6,827 nucleotides of DNA from an uncultured Lachnospiraceae bacterium (GTDB lineage: Bacteria; Bacillota; Clostridia; Lachnospirales; Lachnospiraceae), in assembly GCA_934376945.1 (NCBI GenBank), contig CAKRPI010000103.1, positions 1 to 6,827 on the forward strand, given 5' to 3'. The translations under genes were made by a program, and so were the position numbers. Positions 1-6,827 of this stretch are shown here, one piece after another (positions within the stretch are counted from its first letter, which is position 1; each line of letters starts with the position of its first letter). The notes under the pieces were generated by a model. That model saw only the letters and a list, made by a program, of their open reading frames with translations. It was not told where the DNA came from and searched no databases.

Positions 1-5
1 TCCAT
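1..5 (-). CDS. Start codon of an unidentified downstream gene (only 5 nt present)
   Basis: An ATG at 5-3 on the minus strand, followed by GA, is preceded by a good ribosome binding site and promoter. Only the first codon and two bases of the second are in the window, so the product cannot be identified. It lies in the same direction as rsmG but has its own promoter. Confidence 0.5.
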
Positions 6-13
6 ATAAATAT

Positions 14-20
14 CCCTCTT
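14..20 (-). promoter_or_regulatory. Ribosome binding site for the left-edge gene
   Basis: The minus strand reads AAGAGGG, ending 8 nt before an ATG at 5-3. Its position just downstream of the promoter at 41-69 supports a genuine gene start. Confidence 0.65.
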
Positions 21-40
21 GGTAAATATATTTTGAATGT

Positions 41-69
41 ATTATATAACTTTAACACATCAATTTCAA
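41..69 (-). promoter_or_regulatory. Sigma-A type promoter for a gene leaving the left edge
   Basis: The minus strand has TTGAAA (-35, at 69-64), a 17-nt spacer, and a perfect TATAAT (-10, at 46-41). Transcription would start near 33-35, giving a leader of about 30 nt to the ATG at 5. The surrounding 92 bp are AT-rich and have no other coding signal. The -35 box lies 24 bp from the 14-bp repeat array. Confidence 0.75.
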
Positions 70-92
70 CTAAGTGTGGAAAGAACCCTTTT

Positions 93-232
93 ACCGCTTA
101 CTTTTTACCGCTTACTTTTTACCGCTTACTTTTTACCACTTACTTTTTATCACTTGCTCTTCACCGCTTACTTTTTATCACTTGCTCTTTACCACTTACT
201 TTTTATCACTTGCTCTTCACCATTTACTTTTT
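93..232. repeat. 14-bp tandem repeat array, ten units
   Basis: Ten head-to-tail 14-bp units with no spacers. Units 1, 2, 3 and 6 are identical (ACCGCTTACTTTTT on the plus strand); units 4 and 8 differ at one base and unit 10 at two. Units 5, 7 and 9 are a second type, ATCACTTGCTCTTY. Units 4 to 9 alternate between the types, giving a 28-bp period at 135-218. The minus (transcribed) strand is purine-rich, with stop codons recurring in all frames; the plus strand has no stop in any frame. Unit 10 (219-232) contains the last two lysine codons and the TAA of rsmG. A degenerate further unit may lie at 241-254. No internal inverted repeats were seen, so this is not CRISPR- or REP-like. Confidence 0.95.
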
Positions 233-1093
233 TATCGTCTGCCACTTATTTTCTCTGTTATATTTCTTCTTATTCTCCTGTTTGTGATCCTGCTTATTCT
301 CCCTCTTTTTCTCTTTCTTTTCCCCCGGTCTTGTTTTCTCTGACAGCGGTTCTTTTGATGGCATTCCTGCCTTTCGTGGAAATTTTGCAGGTGTCGGACG
401 CTCTTTTTTAATCAAAATAAAACTTCTTGGAATGTCACTGCCTGGCAGAATCAGTTCTTTTTTTTCTTTGATTTTTCCTCCAAGAACTGCAATCGCTTCT
501 TTCGCATCCTCCACTTCTTTATCTATTTTTGTCGATTTGTATGAAATAAATAATCCATCGATTTTTATAAATGGTATGCAATATTCGGAAAGCGTCGATA
601 AATTCGCCACCGCTCTTGATACGCAAAGATCAAACTGTTCTCTATACAATTCTTTTTTCGCATAGTCTTCTGCTCTCCCATGAACAGCCTGTGCATCTGT
701 AAGCTGCAGCAGCTGAATCACTTCATTTAAGAACTGTACCCTCTTATTCAGGGAATCCAACAAAACTATGTGAAGATGCGGATACACGATTTTCAATGGA
801 ATTCCCGGAAATCCGGCTCCTGTTCCGACATCAATTACCTTATGTGCTTTATTGATGTCATACACGGCTGAGGCTGCCAGACTATCTGCAAAATGCTTTT
901 CTACGACTTCTTCATACTCTGTAATCGCAGTCAGATTCATCACCTTATTTTTTTCTACCAGATATTCGTAATACTGTAAAAACTGAATTTTCTGCAATTC
1001 CGTTAGCTTGATGCCAAGCTCAAGGAAACGCTTTTCCAGCAGCTGTACATCATAACGTTTTAAAAGGTCCTCTCCTGCACTCATCTTTATCAT
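224..1093 (-). CDS. rsmG: 16S rRNA (guanine527-N7)-methyltransferase RsmG (GidB) with basic C-terminal extension
   Basis: RsmG uses S-adenosylmethionine to make m7G527 in 16S rRNA (E. coli numbering); its loss in other bacteria gives low-level streptomycin resistance. Residues 1-250 form a complete enzyme: NLTAI (53-57), HFADSL (67-72), the SAM-binding [15 protein letters not shown] (86-100), [14 protein letters not shown] (111-124), SRAVA (159-163) and the family's C-terminal block [13 protein letters not shown] (238-250), where homologues of about 239 residues end or nearly end. Residues 251-289 are an extra, strongly basic low-complexity tail (K, E, N, Q, R) with three copies of an 8-residue period at 264-287. 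The stop codon lies inside the 14-bp tandem array. The ATG at 1093 overlaps the mnmG stop (ATGA), with GGGAG about 7 nt upstream; an ATG at 1084 is a possible alternative. Last gene of the mnmE-mnmG-rsmG unit. Confidence 0.95.
   Translation of the reverse strand: MIKMSAGEDLLKRYDVQLLEKRFLELGIKLTELQKIQFLQYYEYLVEKNKVMNLTAITEYEEVVEKHFADSLAASAVYDINKAHKVIDVGTGAGFPGIPLKIVYPHLHIVLLDSLNKRVQFLNEVIQLLQLTDAQAVHGRAEDYAKKELYREQFDLCVSRAVANLSTLSEYCIPFIKIDGLFISYKSTKIDKEVEDAKEAIAVLGGKIKEKKELILPGSDIPRSFILIKKERPTPAKFPRKAGMPSKEPLSEKTRPGEKKEKKRENKQDHKQENKKKYNRENKWQTIKK
233..304 (-). repeat. Three in-frame 24-bp repeats in the rsmG 3' end
   Basis: Three consecutive 24-bp units (304-281, 280-257, 256-233 on the minus strand) encode [16 protein letters not shown] and RENKWQTI. 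The first four residues, [R/Q]ENK, are constant; the rest vary. The core GAxAATAAG recurs exactly every 24 bp. The period is a multiple of three, so copy changes would keep the frame. The array ends exactly where the 14-bp array begins. Confidence 0.8.
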
Positions 1094-2988
1094 TCCTTTT
1101 CTCCCTGTTTTCTGTGCATTCCTCCGGTCAGATATACAAGCAGTACTGAAACGTCTGCCGGAGAAACTCCTGCAAGCCGGGATGCCTGTCCGATCGACTC
1201 CGGACGGTATTGTTTCAGCTTCTGTCTGGCCTCAGTGCGCAGACTCGGCACCGCATCGTAATCCATATCTGCCGGAAGCTTTCTGCGCTCCATTTTTTTG
1301 AACTGCTCTACCTGCTTTTCCTGTCTTTCCAGGTATCCACGATATTTAATATTAATATTGACTTCTTCGCCTACATCTGCACCAAGCAACGGACGCTGCG
1401 GATCAATTTCCGCAAGCATTTCATACGTCAGCTCCGGCCTGCGGATCAGCTCTGCCAGTGTCGCAGAGGTTTTTAATGCAGTACTTCCATGTGCTTCCAG
1501 ACACCGCTGCACCTCCTGGCTGGCGCCGATATGCACCTGCTCCACACGCTTTATTTCTTCCTCGATCTGCCTTTCTTTTTCCAGCAGCTTTTGATATCGT
1601 TCTTTATCGATCAGACCAATCTCATAGCCCTTTTTTGTCAGTCTCATATCCGCATTATCCTGTCGCAGCAGAAGACGGTATTCTGCCCGGGATGTCATCA
1701 TCCGGTACGGTTCTCGGTTTTCCTTTGTCACAAGGTCGTCGATCAGCACACCAATATAAGCCTCAGAGCGATCCAGGATTAAGGGATCTTTTCCCTGAAT
1801 CTTTCTCGCAGCATTGATGCCTGCTACAAGTCCCTGCGCTGCTGCTTCCTCATAGCCGGAACTTCCGTTAAACTGTCCGGCACTGAACAGACCGGAAATG
1901 TTTTTAAATTCCAAAGACAGGGAAAGTGCTCTTGCATCAATACAGTCATATTCAATCGCATACGCATTTCTTACAATCTGTGCATGCTCCAGCCCCGGTA
2001 CAGAACGGTACATCGCAATCTGCACATCCTCCGGAAGCGAACTCGACATACCGCCTATATACATTTCATCTGTATGAATTCCCTCCGGCTCAATAAATAC
2101 CTGATGCCGTTCCTTATCTGCAAAACGTACCACCTTATCCTCAATCGACGGACAGTAACGCGGGCCGGTTCCTTCGATCATCCCTGAGTAAAGCGGCGAG
2201 CGATCCAGATTATTCCGGATTATCTCATGGGTTTTTGAATTTGTATACGTCAGCCAACAGGAAACCTGTTCCTTTTGAATTGTCTCCGGATCTGTTGTAA
2301 AGGAAAACGGAACGATCCGCTCATCCCCCTTTTGTTCCTCCATTTTTGAAAAATCAATTGATTTTTTCGCAATACGGGCCGGAGTGCCGGTTTTGAAACG
2401 CCGCAGCTCCACATGATTGGTCTTAAGGGAATCTGTAAGATAATTAGCTGCCTGCAATCCGTTCGGTCCTGTATATACGCTCACATCCCCATAAATGCAC
2501 CTGGCCTTCAGATACGTTCCGGTGCAAAGAATTGCCGCTTTGCAGTGGTATACCGCACCTGAATACGTTTTGATACCGGTTAAAACACCATCTTCCACAA
2601 TCAGCTCTGTCACTTCCATCTGCCGGATCATCAGATTGTCCGTCTCCTCCAGCACCTTGCGCATGCTCCGCGAATAATCTGATTTATCTGCCTGTGCCCG
2701 CAGAGAGTGGACAGCCGGACCTTTTGATTTATTCAGCATTTTTGACTGAATAAATGTCCGGTCAATATTTTTTCCCATCTCACCTCCAAGCGCATCGATC
2801 TCTCTGACCAGATGTCCTTTGGAACTGCCGCCGATATTCGGATTACACGGCATCAGCGCAATACTGTCAACGCTTACCGTAAACAAAACCGTCTGCATAC
2901 CAAGCCTTGCACATGCCAGAGCCGCTTCACAGCCTGCATGACCGGCTCCGACAACCACGACATCTACATACTCTTCTACTTTACTCAT
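1090..2988 (-). CDS. mnmG: tRNA uridine-5-carboxymethylaminomethyl modification enzyme MnmG (GidA)
   Basis: FAD-dependent partner of MnmE in U34 tRNA modification. From the ATG at 2988 it has 632 residues, close to the usual 620-630. It begins [19 protein letters not shown], putting the GxGxxG FAD-binding motif at 14-19 where the family has it. Cys48 (CNPNIGG) and Cys279 ([11 protein letters not shown]) match the two reactive cysteines known as Cys47 and Cys277 in E. coli. The second GidA signature, [17 protein letters not shown], is at 371-387, and the helical C-terminal region that contacts MnmE and tRNA is complete ([25 protein letters not shown]). The same frame opens upstream to a TTG at 3033, adding 15 residues; I reject that start because homologues lack the extension and 2988 has the better ribosome binding site. 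The stop overlaps the rsmG start by 4 nt. Confidence 0.97.
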   Translation of the reverse strand: MSKVEEYVDVVVVGAGHAGCEAALACARLGMQTVLFTVSVDSIALMPCNPNIGGSSKGHLVREIDALGGEMGKNIDRTFIQSKMLNKSKGPAVHSLRAQADKSDYSRSMRKVLEETDNLMIRQMEVTELIVEDGVLTGIKTYSGAVYHCKAAILCTGTYLKARCIYGDVSVYTGPNGLQAANYLTDSLKTNHVELRRFKTGTPARIAKKSIDFSKMEEQKGDERIVPFSFTTDPETIQKEQVSCWLTYTNSKTHEIIRNNLDRSPLYSGMIEGTGPRYCPSIEDKVVRFADKERHQVFIEPEGIHTDEMYIGGMSSSLPEDVQIAMYRSVPGLEHAQIVRNAYAIEYDCIDARALSLSLEFKNISGLFSAGQFNGSSGYEEAAAQGLVAGINAARKIQGKDPLILDRSEAYIGVLIDDLVTKENREPYRMMTSRAEYRLLLRQDNADMRLTKKGYEIGLIDKERYQKLLEKERQIEEEIKRVEQVHIGASQEVQRCLEAHGSTALKTSATLAELIRRPELTYEMLAEIDPQRPLLGADVGEEVNINIKYRGYLERQEKQVEQFKKMERRKLPADMDYDAVPSLRTEARQKLKQYRPESIGQASRLAGVSPADVSVLLVYLTGGMHRKQGEKE

Positions 2989-2993
2989 ATATA

Positions 2994-3001
2994 TCCTTCC
3001 T
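2994..3001 (-). promoter_or_regulatory. Ribosome binding site fixing the mnmG start at 2988
   Basis: The minus strand reads AGGAAGGA ending 5 nt before the ATG at 2988. This is a strong Shine-Dalgarno match at a normal distance. It sits inside the reading frame that would extend to the TTG at 3033, which argues that the longer form is not the main product. Confidence 0.8.
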
Positions 3002-3065
3002 CTTTCTCCTGGTCCATCCCGTAACACAATCAACGAACAGTTACATCTTTTTTATATATCGCCGC

Positions 3066-4460
3066 TTATTTTCCCATACAGAACCGGCTGAATATCTCGT
3101 TTACAAGATCCTCTCCGACGGATTCGCCCAGAATCGCGCCAAGCGCCTCATACGCGCTCATTAAATCAATAGAGTAGAAATCCTCCGGCAATCCATATGA
3201 AATGCTCTCAAGCACCTTTAAAACGCTCTCACGGGCATTTACAAGATCTGCCTTCTGTCTGGCATTCGTAATATACACTTCATCATTAAAAGAAACCTCT
3301 CCACGGTAAAACATCTCGCGGATCATCTGCTCCAGAACCGTAATTCCGTTGCCTTCCCGTGCCGATACTGCAAGAACCGGATACTGATCCCCCGTCATCT
3401 CTTTTAGCTCATCCGCACTTACCACCGATGGAAGATCTGATTTATTCAGGATCAGAATCGCTTTTTTTCCTCCGAGTGACTGCAGAATCTCCCTGTCATT
3501 TTCATCCAGCTTCTGCGATGAATCTGCCACATACAAAATCAAATCTGCCTGCTGTGCCTTTTCCCGCGCACGCTCCACTCCGATCTTTTCCACGACATCC
3601 TTTGTATCCCGGATTCCTGCGGTATCGATCATATTCAGTGTGATTCCATTTAATGAAATGCTTTCTTCAAGTACATCCCGTGTTGTTCCTGCGATCTCTG
3701 TAACAATTGCGCGTTCTTCACCGAGCATCGCATTCAGAAGTGAAGATTTCCCTGCATTCGGTCTTCCGAGAATTACTGTCTGGATTCCCTCTTTCAGGAT
3801 CCGCCCATTATCTGATGAGTCAATCAGGTGGCTGATTTCTTTTTCAAGCTCCTGCGCTTCCTTTTTCAGCCGATTCGGATAGCCATCCAGCGAAATGTGC
3901 TCCGGATCGTCCAGCGCAGACTCGATAAAAGCGATCTGATACAGAATTCGCTCCCGTATTTTCTGTACCGCTTTGTGTACCGCGCCTTTTAACTGACTGA
4001 CTGAGCTTTTCAGCGCATATTCATTTTTCGCCTGAATTACATCAATCACTGCTTCCGCCTGGGACAGATCGATCCGTCCGTTTAAAAATGCACGTTTCGT
4101 AAATTCACCCGGCTGTGCCGGGCGTGCACCATTTTTCAGAACAGTCTCCAGTACGCGCCCAACGGCATAAACACCGCCGTGGCAGTTGATCTCTACGGTA
4201 TCCTCCGCTGTAAAGCTTCTCGGACCTCTCATCAGCATCACAAGCACTTCATCGACCACCTCACCGTTGTCCACAATGTACCCGTAATGAATCGTATGCG
4301 ATTCCTGCTCTTCCAGATGCTTTCTGCCTCCCTTTGAGCGGTAGACGCGATCTGCCACTTTAACTGCATCCGTTCCGCTGATCCGTATAATTCCGATCCC
4401 CGCACCTGATACTGCTGTCGAGATCGCTGCTATTGTATCATTTTCCATGTTGTATTCCAT
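3066..4460 (-). CDS. mnmE: tRNA modification GTPase MnmE (TrmE)
   Basis: MnmE is the GTPase and tetrahydrofolate-binding partner of MnmG. Together they add an aminomethyl or carboxymethylaminomethyl group to C5 of the wobble uridine (U34) of certain tRNAs. The 464 residues match the usual family length. Visible are the N-terminal folate-binding domain (MENDTIAAIS, GxGIGIIRISG), a helical domain (about 125-220 and again from about 390), and the inserted G domain with G1 GRPNAGKS (232-239), G2 TTRD (259-262), G3 DTAG (279-282), G4 NKSD (339-342) and SAREGNG (366-372). E291, twelve residues after the DTAG aspartate, fits the catalytic Glu282 of E. coli. The C-terminus ends CMGK, the functional Cys motif. 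The ATG at 4460 has GGAG 8 nt upstream; an alternative ATG at 4448 has a poorer site. All key residues are intact. mnmG follows after 77 nt. Confidence 0.97.
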   Translation of the reverse strand: MEYNMENDTIAAISTAVSGAGIGIIRISGTDAVKVADRVYRSKGGRKHLEEQESHTIHYGYIVDNGEVVDEVLVMLMRGPRSFTAEDTVEINCHGGVYAVGRVLETVLKNGARPAQPGEFTKRAFLNGRIDLSQAEAVIDVIQAKNEYALKSSVSQLKGAVHKAVQKIRERILYQIAFIESALDDPEHISLDGYPNRLKKEAQELEKEISHLIDSSDNGRILKEGIQTVILGRPNAGKSSLLNAMLGEERAIVTEIAGTTRDVLEESISLNGITLNMIDTAGIRDTKDVVEKIGVERAREKAQQADLILYVADSSQKLDENDREILQSLGGKKAILILNKSDLPSVVSADELKEMTGDQYPVLAVSAREGNGITVLEQMIREMFYRGEVSFNDEVYITNARQKADLVNARESVLKVLESISYGLPEDFYSIDLMSAYEALGAILGESVGEDLVNEIFSRFCMGK

Positions 4461-4593
4461 GCTGTTATCTCCGTTTATAAAATAGATCTATTCAAGCCTC
4501 TTCGCTTTTTATTCCCGGTGTCAGAAAAAGAATATACCCCGGCACGTCCCCACAAAACGTTTTTTACTTTACAGAAACGCAGCTTCCCGCAAA

Positions 4594-4640
4594 GAAAAAA
4601 GAGTGCTGCACAATCCATTCAATCAATTATGCAACACTCT
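4594..4640 (-). terminator. Rho-independent terminator after jag
   Basis: On the minus strand a 15-bp stem (4626-4640 with 4600-4614) containing two G-U wobbles and an 11-nt loop is followed directly by a run of T residues (A run at 4595-4600 on the plus strand). It begins about 31 nt after the jag stop codon. There is no T-run on the plus-strand side, so it should work in one direction only. It separates the yidC-jag unit from mnmE, which therefore needs its own promoter or depends on read-through. Confidence 0.9.
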
Positions 4641-4671
4641 CTCTTACATTGTCAACTTAACTTTATAATGC

Positions 4672-5787
4672 CTACTCCTGTGGCTTGTCTGCCACAGCCT
4701 CCTGCGGCTGAGGAAAAGCTTCATGCTCTTTTCTCGTACGGTAGCCGCCCTCCGGACGCGGTCTTCTCGGACGATATCCGCTGTGCTCCGGTTTTCCTTC
4801 GCTGCGACCCTTCTTTGGTGTCACAACAACGCGACGATTCGGCTCGTCTCCCTCAGAATGCGTTGTTACGTACGGATCATTCTGAAGTGCCGAATGGATG
4901 ATCCTTCTCTCATACGGATTCATCGGCTCTAAGAATACCGGTCTTCTCGTCTTCTTTACCTTCATGGCAATATTTTTTGCCAGATTTTCCAGCGTCGCTT
5001 TTCTGCGGCTGCGATAATCCTCGGTATCAAGCTTTACCCGAACATAAGAGGCCTTGCCTTTGTTTACCACAAGACTCGTCAGGTACTGAAGAGAATCCAG
5101 TGTCTGTCCTCTCTTACCGATCAGGAGTCCCATGTCCTCACCTTCAATTTCAACAGAAAGTGTATCCTCTGCAAACTCGGCACGAATTTCTACATTCATT
5201 TCCATTACGCGGAACATTTCTTTGAGGAAATCAATGGCTCTGCGTTTTGCTTCCTCCGGATCAGCCGGTATGCGCGGTGCCTTCGGCTCGTTCTCTTCCT
5301 GTTCTGAAGCCACTTCCGGTTTTGGTTCCTGGATATTCTCCCGGAATTCATGCTTTTCTTTTTTAAATTCCTTCTTCGGCTCTCTGAAGTCTTCTTTCTT
5401 TCCCTCAGCAGACTTCTCCGATGCCGACTCTTTCTTTTCCGGCTTTGGCTCTTCCGCTTTTACTTCTTTTTTTGATTCCTTTTTGAAATCTTTTCTTACT
5501 TCTTTGCGGACTTCCTCTTTACGGTTTTCTTTTCGAATTTCTTTTTTCGGCTCTTTTTTGGCCTTTTCCGGTTTTTCATTGCCTCCGAAGACTTCCTTCA
5601 TCAGATCATCATCTGTGAATTTCTTCTTCGCTTCAATTACTGCCTTTTTTCCGCCGATTCCGAAGAATCCCCGCGACCCTTCACTGATCACGGTATATTC
5701 AATGTTGTCGCTGCTCGTACCGAGCTGGATAGAGGCTTCCGTAACTGCATCAGCAACTGTTTTTGCTTCTACACGAATAGAATCCAT
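4672..5787 (-). CDS. jag: Jag / KhpB (EloR) RNA-binding protein: Jag-N, KH and R3H domains
   Basis: Cytoplasmic RNA-binding protein; in Firmicutes KhpB/EloR pairs with KhpA and is linked to cell elongation and envelope control, while in Bacillus jag lies beside spoIIIJ (yidC). The 371 residues divide into a Jag-N domain (1-53, with GSRGFFGIGGKKA), a highly charged Lys/Glu/Arg linker (about 57-172), a KH domain (about 175-254) with the GKRG loop at 224-227 followed by QTLDSLQYL, and an R3H domain (about 255-322) with the R294-xxx-H298 signature in NPYERRIIHSAL. A Pro/Arg/Gly/Glu-rich tail (323-371) follows. The linker is long for the family, and the protein is longer than the 200-odd residues of many homologues. 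The ATG at 5787 has a GGGGG run 11 nt upstream and a nearer AGGG; Jag-N starts right at it. It follows yidC by 15 nt and is closed by the terminator at 4594-4640. Confidence 0.95.
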   Translation of the reverse strand: MDSIRVEAKTVADAVTEASIQLGTSSDNIEYTVISEGSRGFFGIGGKKAVIEAKKKFTDDDLMKEVFGGNEKPEKAKKEPKKEIRKENRKEEVRKEVRKDFKKESKKEVKAEEPKPEKKESASEKSAEGKKEDFREPKKEFKKEKHEFRENIQEPKPEVASEQEENEPKAPRIPADPEEAKRRAIDFLKEMFRVMEMNVEIRAEFAEDTLSVEIEGEDMGLLIGKRGQTLDSLQYLTSLVVNKGKASYVRVKLDTEDYRSRRKATLENLAKNIAMKVKKTRRPVFLEPMNPYERRIIHSALQNDPYVTTHSEGDEPNRRVVVTPKKGRSEGKPEHSGYRPRRPRPEGGYRTRKEHEAFPQPQEAVADKPQE

Positions 5788-5802
5788 AACCCTGTAATCC
5801 CC

Positions 5803-6827
5803 CTATTTCTTCTTCGCATGCTTCTCGTTATACTGCTGCACCATCTGAGCCTTCGCAGCAATACTTCCCGGTTTTGCTTTTGTTGTGCTCTTATAATATT
5901 CTGTAGCATTCTGGATCTTCTGATCCTTTTCTTCCTGTGTCAGCTCCGGCTTTACAGGCTTTTCGATCGCCCGTGTGTTAAGCTTTGCCGTATTCGTGAT
6001 CTTCTGAGGCGGAAGGCCCTGCTTCTCACGCTTCTTATTGGCTTTCTCAATGTTCTTTTTCATAATATCATCGAGATCCATCTTGTCAATCTGTTTGTTG
6101 ACGATCAGCTGCTGGATGGAACGTACCACCGCACCGGCAATCCAGTAGATACCCATACCTACCGGCAGTGTGAAGCAGAATACTGCAGACATCAGCGGCA
6201 TCATAACGTTCATCGTCTTCATCGTGCTGGCCATGGTATCTGCCTGCGCGTTTCCGCTTGTTGCATTGTCATTCTGCGTGGACATCAGCTTTGTATTCAG
6301 CCACTGTGTCAGTGCAGAAAGAAGCGGAACAAGAATCGCCGCAATAATCAGTGCAACAGAGCCTGCTGCGAGCGCACTCTGGAAAATAGACGCCGGTGAG
6401 TCAGCGATATTCAGTCCCAAGAAGTAGTTCATGCGGTCTACATCCTTCTGAGTACTTGTAATAAGTGAAGACAGATCCGGGAACTGCTCTAAAAGCGCAG
6501 ACCAGTTATCCGGCTTGAATTTGTAAAGTACATCGATCAGCGTCAGCTGTGTCATGTCATTAAACGTAACCGCATTCGTCTTTGCAATTTCCGCCATAAA
6601 ATCCTGCGCTCCGTTTGTTTTAAGCAACGCATCTGCCAGCGGAACAAAATAATTCTTTACAGATGTTACGTAAGCCGGAATATTCCAGATTACGCGGTAC
6701 AGCGCAAACAGGATCGGCATCTGGATAACCATCTGCAGACAGCTTCCCATTGGGTTTACACCGTATTTCTGATAGACAGCCTGTGTCTCTTCGTTCATTT
6801 TCATCATGGCTGCCTGATCCTGATTCT
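5803..6827 (-). CDS. yidC: Membrane protein insertase YidC/Oxa1 family (5' end outside window)
   Basis: YidC inserts membrane proteins, alone or with SecYEG, in the cytoplasmic membrane. The reading frame is open to the right window edge (reading NQDQAAMMKMNEE), so about the first third, including TM1 and its groove arginine, is missing; the ATG at 6807 is internal. Counting from that Met, residues 8-30 carry the Oxa1-type run TQAVYQKYGVNPMGSCLQM leading into a membrane segment (about 22-45). Further hydrophobic segments lie at about 143-170 and 200-233 (PVGMGIYWIAGAVVRSIQQ). Between the first two sits a long soluble insert (about 50-125). After the last membrane segment comes a tail of about 90 mostly charged, Lys-rich residues ending HAKKK, of the kind that contacts ribosomes in this family. 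It stops with TAG 15 nt before jag, so the two are very probably cotranscribed. Family assignment is secure; which paralogue it is cannot be told. Confidence 0.95.
   Translation of the reverse strand, partial: NQDQAAMMKMNEETQAVYQKYGVNPMGSCLQMVIQMPILFALYRVIWNIPAYVTSVKNYFVPLADALLKTNGAQDFMAEIAKTNAVTFNDMTQLTLIDVLYKFKPDNWSALLEQFPDLSSLITSTQKDVDRMNYFLGLNIADSPASIFQSALAAGSVALIIAAILVPLLSALTQWLNTKLMSTQNDNATSGNAQADTMASTMKTMNVMMPLMSAVFCFTLPVGMGIYWIAGAVVRSIQQLIVNKQIDKMDLDDIMKKNIEKANKKREKQGLPPQKITNTAKLNTRAIEKPVKPELTQEEKDQKIQNATEYYKSTTKAKPGSIAAKAQMVQQYNEKHAKKK

Noticed and set aside
75..83. DnaA-box-like sequence (CTTTCCACA on the minus strand)
   Set aside because: It is a single copy with a mismatch at the first position, and no other DnaA boxes are clustered nearby; the origin is expected on the other side, beyond the right edge.
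93..232. CRISPR array or origin iterons
   Set aside because: The units are only 14 bp, contiguous with no unique spacers, and no cas or replication initiator gene is present. An iteron role cannot be excluded but has no support.
33..411. Three overlapping plus-strand open frames across the repeats, encoding hydrophobic repeats such as FYRLLFTAYFLPLT
   Set aside because: They exist because the 14-bp unit has no stop on this strand in any frame. They lack ribosome binding sites and run antisense into rsmG, so they are an artefact of the repeat rather than membrane peptides.
2989..3033. Extended MnmG start at a TTG (3033)
   Set aside because: The 15 extra residues are not part of the family, and the ATG at 2988 has a strong ribosome binding site and places the FAD motif normally.
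4531..4536. Candidate -10 box (TATATT) for mnmE
   Set aside because: No acceptable -35 hexamer is found 15-19 nt upstream, so it is not listed as a promoter.
4678..4697. Short inverted repeat (CTGTGG / CCACAG) at the jag 3' end
   Set aside because: It is a 6-bp stem inside coding sequence with no T-run; the real terminator is just downstream.
5132..5797. Plus-strand open frame opposite jag (Ser/Phe-rich)
   Set aside because: It is a shadow of the Lys/Glu-rich jag linker; the composition follows from the reverse complement of AAA/GAA codons.

Overview
The window is a chromosomal segment from a low-to-moderate GC Firmicute. Lachnospiraceae (Clostridia) is the best guess, inferred from protein character: a clostridial-type YidC with a long loop insert, a Jag with a very long Lys/Glu linker, and MnmG carrying [12 protein letters not shown]. 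Every gene I can support reads on the minus strand, right to left. The order yidC - jag (khpB) - mnmE - mnmG - rsmG is the conserved block that in Firmicutes normally follows rpmH-rnpA close to dnaA/oriC, so the origin is expected beyond the right edge.

Layout from the right: yidC (5803-6827, 5' end outside the window) is followed after 15 nt by jag (4672-5787). A strong rho-independent terminator (4594-4640) ends that unit about 31 nt after the jag stop. After a 211-bp gap come mnmE (3066-4460) and, 77 nt later, mnmG (start best placed at 2988). The mnmG stop overlaps the rsmG start by 4 nt (ATGA). MnmE and MnmG form the complex that makes (carboxymethyl)aminomethyl-uridine at the tRNA wobble position. 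RsmG methylates 16S rRNA, and YidC and Jag act at the membrane and in RNA binding/envelope control. These are housekeeping genes with intact motifs.

The unusual part is the left 340 bp. RsmG carries a basic, low-complexity C-terminal extension of about 39 residues containing three in-frame copies of a 24-bp (8-residue) repeat at 233-304. This abuts a ten-unit array of a 14-bp tandem repeat at 93-232, whose last unit supplies the rsmG stop codon. I see no hairpin terminator there. Left of the array is a near-consensus sigma-A promoter (41-69), a ribosome binding site (14-20) and an ATG (5-3), which mark the start of a further minus-strand gene cut by the window edge.

I see no RNA gene, CRISPR array, insertion sequence or defence system, and no convincing new multi-gene system. 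The repeat/extension junction is the only feature I consider a real candidate for something undescribed.
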